Shown here piece after piece: positions 1-5,675 of a DNA stretch of 16,068 nucleotides. The translations under genes and the position numbers were made by a program. The stretch is from CAYZXU01 sp964482535 (GTDB lineage: Bacteria > Desulfobacterota > Desulfobacteria > Desulfobacterales > BuS5): the NCBI GenBank assembly GCA_964482535.1, contig CAYZXU010000054.1, positions 1 to 16,068 on the forward strand, given 5' to 3'. Within the stretch, counting starts at the first letter, position 1; every line of letters starts with the position of its first letter. Under the pieces are notes generated by a model, which saw nothing but the letters and a program-made list of their open reading frames with translations, was not told where the DNA came from and did not search any database.

Positions 1-37
1 GTGTTATCAAAACTATAATAATAAATGCGCCTCTCAT
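1..37 (-). CDS. N-terminus of an exported or membrane protein (cut by window edge)
   Basis: Only the first twelve codons are inside the window, reading MRGAFIIIVLIT from an ATG at 37-35. The short charged start followed by a run of hydrophobic residues fits the beginning of a signal peptide or a transmembrane segment. The start is supported by a strong Shine-Dalgarno sequence on the minus strand, GAGGGG about six bases upstream of the ATG (plus positions 44-49). A possible promoter lies further upstream on the same strand. The product cannot be identified from twelve residues. The call rests on the ribosome-binding site and the hydrophobic pattern. Confidence 0.5.
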   Translation of the reverse strand, partial: MRGAFIIIVLIT

Positions 38-144
38 GATTTTCCCCTCACCCATTATTTTATTGGTTTTTATCCGATGTTTAATAGCTTTTCCATAAAT
101 CAGCATGTTACATCAGGCCTTGGTGTTTTTGCCTGAAAAAACAA

Positions 145-173
145 ATAGCATAATATATGAAAATATTTGTCAA
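145..173 (-). promoter_or_regulatory. Candidate sigma-70 promoter for the truncated left-edge gene
   Basis: A perfect -35 box TTGACA lies on the minus strand at 173-168. A 17-base spacer separates it from a weak -10 box TGCTAT at 150-145. It points towards the gene that starts at 37. The -35 is strong but the -10 matches only about half of the consensus, so this is tentative. The rest of 38-402 is AT-rich non-coding sequence. Confidence 0.35.
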
Positions 174-255
174 CCAGTTTTCAATATAGTTGCCTAATAC
201 GATATATATTGTTATTTTAACACATAGCTCATGCTCCAACATCCCAGTGTTTTAG

Positions 256-284
256 TTGACTTATGATTTAGGCAGGCATATCTT
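256..284 (+). promoter_or_regulatory. Candidate sigma-70 promoter for the MscS channel gene
   Basis: TTGACT at 256-261 and TATCTT at 279-284 are separated by exactly 17 bases, a good match to a housekeeping promoter. Transcription would start near 291 and leave a 5' leader of roughly 110 bases before the ATG at 403. No riboswitch fold is recognised in that leader. Confidence 0.5.
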
Positions 285-402
285 TCAAAATAATTTCAAA
301 ATTTCTTTCGGGAAAATGGGATAGTCAGCCTATTCTCGGTTAGCCTTATAGAAACAACTATTATGTGCCTTCAAAAAACAGATTCTTCGAGGGAGATACC
401 AC

Positions 403-1533
403 ATGGAAAACTTGAGACAATTCTGGGCAATTGTAATTGAAGTCTGGAAAGAGGGCTTGTTGGGAATTGATATCGGAAGGGTCGTTGTGGCTGTTTTTAT
501 ATTTGTGGGATTCCTTCTGATACGCCGGTTATTTGCAAAACTGGTGATTAACAGGCTCAATGCAATAACCAAGAGAACCAAAACCCGCCTGGATGATGAT
601 GCCCTGGAGGTACTTCAAGAACCGGTCTCTTTTATTCCAGTTGTCCTGGGCGTATTTTTTACAGCCAAATATCTGCCTTTAACAAGTCAGATGCAGCTCA
701 TTGCCGACCGCATAGTGCGCTCCCTTATTGTACTGGTGATTTTCTGGAGTCTCGTAAGGTTAATCAGCCCCTTATCGATTTTGTTCCGTCAGCTCGAGAA
801 TATCCTCACAACTACAATCGTTGATTGGCTTATCAAGGCCGTAAAAATTATTTTTGTATTTATTGCTGCGGCCACAATTCTCGAAATCTGGGGTATCAAA
901 ATCGGCCCCATCCTGGCCGGTTTGGGATTGTTAGGTGTTGCTGTGGCTCTTGGAGCCCAGGATCTTTTCAAGAATTTGATCTCCGGAATTCTTATCATTG
1001 CTGAAAGACGCTTCAATATCGGCGACTGGGTCAGAGTTGAGGCTGTCGTAGAGGGAACGGTCGAGTCCATTGGCCTCAGGTCGACTTTGGTGCGCCGCTT
1101 TGACAAGGCTCCTGTTCATGTGCCAAATTCAAAACTCTCTGATAATTCAGTTATTAATTTCAGTTCCATGACTCACAGGAGAATATACTGGATCATTGGC
1201 GTTGAATATCGCACTACCGTTGAACAGTTACGTCAGATCAGAGATAGGATTGAGCAGTACATCATGGCTTCCGAGGAGTTTACAAAACCACCGGAAGTGC
1301 CGATGTTTGTTCGTATTGATCGTTTCAGTGATTCATCTATTGATATTATGGTCTACTGTTTTACCAAGACTACCGAATGGGGCGAGTGGCTGCAAATAAA
1401 GGAAAAGCTGGCTTATGAGATAAAAGAAATTGTTGAAGACGAAGGAACGGCCTTTGCCTTTCCGAGTCAGTCTGTTTATGTGGAGGCGGTGCCGTCAGAT
1501 CAGGTTGAGATATTTATTCCCCCTTCAACTTGA
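403..1533 (+). CDS. MscS-family small-conductance mechanosensitive channel
   Basis: This is a 376-residue inner-membrane channel of the MscS family, which opens under membrane tension to release solutes during hypo-osmotic shock. Hydrophobic segments are visible at about residues 21-41, 75-90, 103-124 and 143-161. They are followed by the pore-lining helix at about 168-187, rich in Gly and Ala (GLGLLGVAVALGAQDL). The beta domain follows at about 199-253 with the family pattern of RFNIGDWV, a VEGTVESIGLRST strand and a VPNSKLSDN turn. The remainder is the cytoplasmic alpha/beta vestibule. The start is supported by GAGGGAG at 389-395, seven bases before the ATG. The gene appears to stand alone under its own promoter. 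It has more N-terminal helices than the three of E. coli MscS, so it is a mid-sized relative (MscS/YnaI type) and I give no gene symbol. Confidence 0.9.
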   Translation: MENLRQFWAIVIEVWKEGLLGIDIGRVVVAVFIFVGFLLIRRLFAKLVINRLNAITKRTKTRLDDDALEVLQEPVSFIPVVLGVFFTAKYLPLTSQMQLIADRIVRSLIVLVIFWSLVRLISPLSILFRQLENILTTTIVDWLIKAVKIIFVFIAAATILEIWGIKIGPILAGLGLLGVAVALGAQDLFKNLISGILIIAERRFNIGDWVRVEAVVEGTVESIGLRSTLVRRFDKAPVHVPNSKLSDNSVINFSSMTHRRIYWIIGVEYRTTVEQLRQIRDRIEQYIMASEEFTKPPEVPMFVRIDRFSDSSIDIMVYCFTKTTEWGEWLQIKEKLAYEIKEIVEDEGTAFAFPSQSVYVEAVPSDQVEIFIPPST

Positions 1534-1640
1534 AATTTCAGGTCTCCTTAGCTTGTTTTCCGGAAGGCCTTTGCGAAAATGTAAAGTTATTTTTGAATGA
1601 GCCCTTAGTTTATAAATCAAATTAGGATAAAGTATAATTT

Positions 1641-2588
1641 ATGAAATACGGAATTATAGGCGTCGGTGCCGTAGGCGGATATTATGGAGGCTTGCTGGCA
1701 AAAAATGGATTTGATGTCCATTTTTTATTTCACAGTGATTATCTTTATGTAAAAAAAAATGGTCTTTTTATTGACTCAAAGGATGGCGATTACCATCTTT
1801 CCAGGGTTAATGCATACTCTAAAGCAGAAGATATGCCGCTTTGCGATATTGTAATAGTTGCACTTAAGACCACAGAGAATTATCAGTTGCCTGCAATGCT
1901 CCCCCATATCATTAAAGACACTGGTATTATTATTATTCTTCAAAACGGTCTTGGCGTTGAAAAAGAAATAGCAAAGATGGTTCCCAGCGCATCTATTCTT
2001 GGTGGCTTGTGTTTTCTGTGCAGCAACAAAGTCGGACAGGGACATATAAAGCATATTGATTATGGTTCTGTTATCATCGGGGAATACCTTCAGGAATATA
2101 GACCATCAGGAATTACCGAAAATTTGAAACTGATTGCCGATCTATTTAAAAGCGCAGGTATATCTGTTCAGTTAAGCGATAACCTCGGGCTTGCGCGATG
2201 GAAAAAACTTGTATGGAATATACCTTTTAATGGACTTTCGGTTATACTTGACGCCACAACTGATCAGCTCATGGAATCCCCTTCCACACGCTGTCTTGCA
2301 GAAAATGTTATGAGAGAAGTAATAACCGGTGCAAAACATTGCGGATTTTTTATGGAAAAAGAATATGCAGATGATATGCTGAAACTGACAGAGCAGATGG
2401 CTGCATATAAACCAAGCATGAAGCTTGACTTTGAAGCGGGAAGACCAATGGAAATAGAAAAAATATACTCACAGCCTGTTTATGAGTCCGCATCAGCAGG
2501 ATATGATATGGTCTGTGCACGGACAATCTGTCTTCAATTAGAGTATCTCGATATGCAAACCGGTTTTAACAGATCAGATTCGCATTAG
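1641..2588 (+). CDS. panE: 2-dehydropantoate 2-reductase (ketopantoate reductase)
   Basis: The 315-residue protein belongs to the ApbA/PanE family, which reduces 2-dehydropantoate to pantoate with NADPH in pantothenate and CoA synthesis. The N-terminus carries the nucleotide-binding loop GVGAVGGYYG (residues 7-16). Family positions are in place: K76 in VALKT, N102 in QNGLG, the catalytic lysine in the RWKKLVWN segment (188-189), N197 in PFNGLS, and the acidic pair E271/E273 near the C-terminus. Length matches the family. The ribosome-binding site is weak: AGGA lies about 13 bases before the ATG. The TAG stop overlaps the TAA of the convergent radical SAM gene by four bases. PanE-like paralogues are common and the gene has no other pan genes beside it, so the exact substrate is inferred. 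Confidence 0.85.
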   Translation: MKYGIIGVGAVGGYYGGLLAKNGFDVHFLFHSDYLYVKKNGLFIDSKDGDYHLSRVNAYSKAEDMPLCDIVIVALKTTENYQLPAMLPHIIKDTGIIIILQNGLGVEKEIAKMVPSASILGGLCFLCSNKVGQGHIKHIDYGSVIIGEYLQEYRPSGITENLKLIADLFKSAGISVQLSDNLGLARWKKLVWNIPFNGLSVILDATTDQLMESPSTRCLAENVMREVITGAKHCGFFMEKEYADDMLKLTEQMAAYKPSMKLDFEAGRPMEIEKIYSQPVYESASAGYDMVCARTICLQLEYLDMQTGFNRSDSH

Positions 2589-3925
2589 CCCCTGGCAAGA
2601 TTTTTAAGATGTGAAATTGCCTTCCAGGAAAAAGCCTGACCAAAACAGGGGAATACTGCATTATTTGTAAAAACAGGATCTGATTCAAGATCGTAATCTG
2701 AACAGGCCACAGCTTCTTTCCACATTGCTGTATGGGGAATGGGAGAATAATATGCCAGAATCGGAGTTATTCCCGAGTCTTTAACAGCAGCAATAGAATT
2801 TTCTATGGATTTCATTGTTTGCCCGGGAAGACCTGCCAGCAGGTATGCTCCTATCTGATTTTTCTTAAAACCAGCGCCTTTTAAAAAATTAACGGATCTT
2901 TTGAATTCATCTGCCGTTACCTTATTATCAATTTTTGTCCTGTCTTCAAATGCGGCTGTTTCAAGCCCGAGCCGCAGGGTTTTAAAGCCTGCTTTAAACA
3001 TTATTTGGGCTAACTCTTTTGAAATCTGGCGGATATGAATTGCATTGGGTGTATGAAAACGAATTTTTATATTGGAATCAATTATCTTCTTTAATATTGG
3101 AATCGCATGAATCCCGGAGTCAATTAAAAGTGCATCATCGTAAAATATAAAATCTTTGACATTATATTTTTTATGCCAGTAGATAATCTCTGAAACAACC
3201 GATTCCGGCGGACGGAGAATATGTTTGGGGTTTAAAAAACCGGATGCACAGTATGAGCATGAAAAAGGGCAGCCCCTGGAAGTTATCAGGGGCACATATG
3301 TAATTTTCCGTTGAAGATCAAAAGCCGGAATATTAAAATCATTATTCTCTTTACTCCCACAACTTTTTTTTGCTGAAAAACCTGTATATTTTTCGGCAAG
3401 ATCTATTATTTTTTTTTCAAAAAGCCCCGGCATAACAACATCTGCGCCTGAATTATTCACTGCATGATCATAGCAGAGGCTGGCATATATTCCGCCTAAA
3501 ACAACCGGTGTATCCGGAAAAATCTTTTTAATTAAACCTATGGTTTCCTGAACCCCGGGATACCAGTAAGTCATAAGAGATGTTACAAGGATAAGGTCAG
3601 GCCTTTTTATTGATGCAAGATCTTCCATAAACCATTCAGGTTTAATTCCGTATCTGGAAAATTTTCTTGGTATTTTTTCAAATCCTTCAGGTTTTGGGAT
3701 TTGTGTTTTGAGGAAGGGGCCGCGCCCGTATCTGATTTTAGAGTTTGATCCAGGCGCTTTGGGATGAAATCGATCAAGGCAGTCAATGTAGGTTACTTCA
3801 TATCCGCTGTCTCTGAGAATTGATGCAAGTGTAAGTATTCCCACGGGTTTTGCCCAAAAATCATAGGCGGCAAAATCGTGTATCCAGGGATTTACGAGAA
3901 GTATGTTCGGAATATCTTTATTCAC
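2585..3925 (-). CDS. B12-binding-domain radical SAM protein, function unknown
   Basis: The 446-residue product has an N-terminal cobalamin-binding-like Rossmann region (about 1-170, with ILLVNPW, PVGILTLASILRDSGYEV and the VVLGGIYAS strand-turn). A radical SAM core follows. The [4Fe-4S] cluster motif is CPFSCSYC, with C219, C223 and C226 in the CxxxCxxC spacing. The later RLGLET segment is typical of the MiaB/NifB/Elp3-like core. This is the class B layout used by methylases and ring-rearranging enzymes. No substrate can be assigned from sequence. The start is a GTG with no strong Shine-Dalgarno. It lies nine bases after the AhbB-like gene's stop, so the two are almost certainly co-transcribed. 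That pairing suggests, without proving, a role in tetrapyrrole or related cofactor metabolism. Confidence 0.8.
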   Translation of the reverse strand: MNKDIPNILLVNPWIHDFAAYDFWAKPVGILTLASILRDSGYEVTYIDCLDRFHPKAPGSNSKIRYGRGPFLKTQIPKPEGFEKIPRKFSRYGIKPEWFMEDLASIKRPDLILVTSLMTYWYPGVQETIGLIKKIFPDTPVVLGGIYASLCYDHAVNNSGADVVMPGLFEKKIIDLAEKYTGFSAKKSCGSKENNDFNIPAFDLQRKITYVPLITSRGCPFSCSYCASGFLNPKHILRPPESVVSEIIYWHKKYNVKDFIFYDDALLIDSGIHAIPILKKIIDSNIKIRFHTPNAIHIRQISKELAQIMFKAGFKTLRLGLETAAFEDRTKIDNKVTADEFKRSVNFLKGAGFKKNQIGAYLLAGLPGQTMKSIENSIAAVKDSGITPILAYYSPIPHTAMWKEAVACSDYDLESDPVFTNNAVFPCFGQAFSWKAISHLKNLARG

Positions 3926-3934
3926 AAGGAAAAG

Positions 3935-4417
3935 TTATTTTTTTAGATTTTCTGAAAAGTATTTCATTGATGTTTTTTTCAGTTCCCTGCGGGAAAAAAG
4001 GATCTCATAGGTATAATTAGAGGTTGCTTCCGAAAGCTCTGTGGCCAATTTTCTACAGGTATCTTCATCTGTTGCATGAATCATTGTATAAAGGTTATAT
4101 AGCCAGCGCCCATTGGTTTCACGCCTGTAACAGTGAGAAACAAAGCTAAAAGATGCCATCGTCTTTCCTGCTTCATCTATTCTATTCTCTTCAACCTTCC
4201 AGGCAACCATTGCATTTGCAGAAAATCCTGTTTTCTGATGTCTTAATGTGGCCCCAAAACGCCTGATAACACCTCTGTCACACAGGCTTTGGAGAATTGT
4301 CAGGAGCTTTTCTTCTGAAATTTCCAGTTTCTTTGCTGTCTCCAGGTACGGGCGGCTTGTTATGGAAATATTACCTTGTATGGAAGCCAGTATTTTTTTT
4401 TCAAGTTTAGTTAACAT
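3935..4417 (-). CDS. ahbB: Siroheme decarboxylase subunit, AhbB-like (Lrp/AsnC fold)
   Basis: Read from MLTKLEKK this is a 160-residue protein with an Lrp/AsnC-type winged helix at about 7-50 and an AsnC-like alpha/beta domain after it. The segments RRFGATLRHQKTGFSANAMVAW, split here as positions 52-73, and RWLYNLYTMIHA (104-115) are the signatures of AhbA/AhbB rather than true Lrp regulators. In sulfate reducers AhbA and AhbB together convert sirohaem to 12,18-didecarboxysirohaem on the alternative haem pathway. The open frame extends upstream to 4519. However, a promoter sits at 4425-4453, so I place the start at 4417. No Shine-Dalgarno precedes it and the mRNA may be leaderless. Whether it is the A or the B subunit is less certain. 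No ahbA, ahbC or ahbD is in the window. Confidence 0.75.
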   Translation of the reverse strand: MLTKLEKKILASIQGNISITSRPYLETAKKLEISEEKLLTILQSLCDRGVIRRFGATLRHQKTGFSANAMVAWKVEENRIDEAGKTMASFSFVSHCYRRETNGRWLYNLYTMIHATDEDTCRKLATELSEATSNYTYEILFSRRELKKTSMKYFSENLKK

Positions 4418-4424
4418 GCATGGC

Positions 4425-4453
4425 ATATAAAAACCGAAACAGAAAAAAGTCAA
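4425..4453 (-). promoter_or_regulatory. Promoter of the ahbB-like / radical SAM operon
   Basis: On the minus strand TTGACT (4453-4448) and TTATAT (4430-4425) are separated by 17 bases. A start site about seven bases downstream of the -10 would fall on or next to the ATG at 4417-4415. That predicts a leaderless transcript and fits the absence of a ribosome-binding site. Confidence 0.5.
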
Positions 4454-4456
4454 GGC

Positions 4457-4468
4457 TTTTTGCAAAAA
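4457..4468. promoter_or_regulatory. 12-bp palindrome between divergent promoters (possible operator)
   Basis: TTTTTGCAAAAA is a perfect palindrome. It sits just upstream of the -35 of the ahbB-like promoter and upstream of the TTGACA of the opposite promoter. Its position suits a shared operator. It is also simple A/T-run sequence, so chance is possible. Confidence 0.25.
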
Positions 4469-4495
4469 CCCTGTTTTTTTAAAAAAGAAAGATTC

Positions 4496-4524
4496 TTGAC
4501 ATATTAACCGATATAACATTTAAG
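4496..4524 (+). promoter_or_regulatory. Candidate promoter for the selenoprotein gene
   Basis: A perfect -35 TTGACA lies at 4496-4501. A weak -10 TTTAAG follows 17 bases later at 4519-4524. Transcription would begin about 35 bases before the start codon. The -10 choice is uncertain because the stretch is very AT-rich. Confidence 0.35.
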
Positions 4525-4566
4525 CTTTATTATGCTTTTAATCTTTTGAAAAGGGGAGGCAAAAAA

Positions 4567-4794
4567 ATGGATGAAAAAGTTTTAATCTTCGGGAAAGACA
4601 CATGACCGTTTACAACCGCTGCTCGTGAAGCTTTTGCCAAAGGCACCAAAAAAGTAGAGTACTTTAATGTTATTTCCAATAAAGAAAATTTAGATAAAAT
4701 GTTAAGCTATACAGACGGCAAACGTAAAGTGCCTGTTTGTGTTGATGGGGAAAAGGTCGTCATAGGATTTAATGGCAAAGCCTGAGGGGTATAA
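4567..4794 (+). CDS. Glutaredoxin-like selenoprotein with two selenocysteines (Uxx-star type)
   Basis: Reading from the ATG at 4567 gives 75 codons to the TAA at 4792-4794, with two in-frame TGA codons at 4603-4605 (residue 13) and 4783-4785 (residue 73). The protein begins MDEKVLIFGKDT-U-PFTTAARE. The first TGA therefore sits where thioredoxin-fold glutaredoxins have the first active-site Cys (UPFT in place of CPxC/CPxT). The rest keeps the glutaredoxin pattern: a VEYFNV strand, the cis-proline segment RKVPVCVDG (C60 follows the VPV), and the VVIGFNG strand-turn. It ends in GKA-U-GV-stop, a Sec-x-x-stop tail like the one for which curated Uxx-star (seleno)proteins are named. A very strong Shine-Dalgarno, GGGGAGG at 4553-4559, lies seven bases before the ATG. 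Hairpins resembling bacterial SECIS elements follow both TGA codons. The likely role is thiol or peroxide redox chemistry in the cytoplasm, which is inferred. If Sec is not inserted, only a 12-residue peptide would be made, but conservation of the fold after the TGA argues against a pseudogene. Confidence 0.85.
4613..4636 (+). promoter_or_regulatory. SECIS-like hairpin for the first UGA (inside the coding region)
   Basis: The RNA can fold as CAA, CC, GCU, loop GCUCGUGA, AGC, UU, UUG. That is two 3-bp stems separated by a 2x2 internal loop, with an eight-base apical loop containing a GU at 4625-4626. The GU lies about 20 bases after the UGA, within the usual bacterial range for SelB recognition. 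The stem is short, so the fold is less compelling than the second one. Confidence 0.5.
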
Positions 4795-4797
4795 TAA

Positions 4798-4817
4798 TAC
4801 CGGCTGTATGCCTGGTA
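4798..4817 (+). promoter_or_regulatory. SECIS-like hairpin for the second UGA (just past the stop codon)
   Basis: The RNA folds as UACC, GGC, loop UGUAU, GCC, a single bulged U, then GGUA. The seven pairs include several G-C pairs, the bulged U lies in the 3' strand, and the small apical loop contains GU at 4806-4807. The loop begins 19 bases after the UGA at 4783-4785. A bulged U and a loop GU at this spacing are the classic bacterial SECIS features. The hairpin lies after the TAA and before the next gene, so no amino-acid constraint explains it. Confidence 0.65.
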
Positions 4818-4862
4818 AATAGAAAAACAAACCACAGTGATATTGGAGCCTTTAATTTAAAT

Positions 4863-5513
4863 ATGGAAAAACAGTTTTTAATAAATGATTTTAAAGCAGG
4901 TGAAGCCTGGAGGCTGTTTAAAATTGTAAGTGAATTTGTTTACGGTGTTGAGGAGCTTCACGACCTTGGGCCTGCCGTGAGCATTTTTGGCTCCGCAAGG
5001 GCAAAAAAGGATGAAAAGTCATATAAAAAGGCTGAAAAGCTGGGATATCTTTTTGCTAAAAATAATTTTGCCGTTATATCAGGCGGAGGAGGAGGCATCA
5101 TGGAGGCTGCCAACAAAGGTGCCTTTGATGCCGGCGGAAAATCTGTGGGTATGAATATAGTTTTGCCCTATGAACAGAAACCTAATAAATATGCGAATAT
5201 CAGACTGGCATTCAGTTATTTTTTTATACGAAAAATCATGCTTATCAAGTATGCTTCTGCCTATGTTATTATGCCTGGCGGTTTCGGAACTCTTGATGAA
5301 CTCTTTGAATCTTTAACACTTATTCAGACCCACCGGATAAAACCCCTTCCGGTAATACTTGTGGGTGCTGATTACTGGTCAGGGCTTTTAGAATGGATAA
5401 AGACTCACCTGCTTGAGAACAAATTTATATCTGAAAAACATCTTGATATTTTTCAGATAATAGACAGCCCTGAGGAAATAGTAAAGACTGTTAAAAAAAA
5501 TGTCATAACATGA
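4863..5513 (+). CDS. LOG-family protein (Rossmann fold, TIGR00730-like)
   Basis: The 216-residue protein has both hallmark motifs of the LOG (lysine decarboxylase-like, cytokinin riboside 5'-monophosphate phosphoribohydrolase) family. These are SGGGGGIMEAANKGA at 73-87 and PGGFGTLDE at 138-146. Family members hydrolyse the N-glycosidic bond of nucleoside 5'-monophosphates or bind nucleotides. The bacterial substrate is often AMP or unknown. The length and the N-terminal extension before the first Rossmann strand (VSIFGSARA, 39-47) fit the longer subgroup. The nearest ribosome-binding candidate, GGAG at 4845-4848, is rather far from the ATG. The gene lies 68 bases after the selenoprotein, on the same strand, and may be read from the same transcript. 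Confidence 0.85.
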   Translation: MEKQFLINDFKAGEAWRLFKIVSEFVYGVEELHDLGPAVSIFGSARAKKDEKSYKKAEKLGYLFAKNNFAVISGGGGGIMEAANKGAFDAGGKSVGMNIVLPYEQKPNKYANIRLAFSYFFIRKIMLIKYASAYVIMPGGFGTLDELFESLTLIQTHRIKPLPVILVGADYWSGLLEWIKTHLLENKFISEKHLDIFQIIDSPEEIVKTVKKNVIT

Positions 5514-5545
5514 ACCATCTTCACGGAATCATTGAAATTACCAAC

Positions 5546-5621
5546 GTAGGGGCGGATTCCATATCCGCCCTGTCCATATATGCCAAAAATGATACAGGGC
5601 AGAAATAGATTCTGCCCCTAC
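5546..5621. repeat. REPIN-like inverted pair of GTAG-headed hairpins
   Basis: The element begins GTAG at 5546-5549 followed by a perfect 8-bp hairpin, stem 5550-5557 with 5563-5570 and a five-base loop. It ends with a second perfect 8-bp hairpin, stem 5597-5604 with 5610-5617 and a five-base loop, followed by CTAC at 5618-5621. The two halves are inverted copies of one module (GTAG plus GGGC-headed hairpin) around a 26-base spacer whose ends, TGT and ACA, also pair. A GTAG tetranucleotide before a hairpin is the hallmark of REP sequences mobilised by REP-associated tyrosine transposases, and two in inversion make a REPIN or BIME. It lies between convergent genes and could also slow transcription from both sides. 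No second copy was seen in this window. Confidence 0.7.
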
Positions 5622-5675
5622 CTTCACCGCATAATATATATTTCGCGTCTGCCATTTAAAATTGGCTTTATAAAA

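Noticed and set aside
4418..4519. Upstream extension of the ahbB-like frame to 194 residues
   Set aside because: The extension runs through a convincing promoter, has a low-complexity Phe/Lys-rich composition and is not needed for the AhbA/AhbB fold.
5651..5666. Small inverted repeat GCCATTTAAAATTGGC as a terminator for metG
   Set aside because: Only four base pairs are solid and there is no T-run in the right direction.
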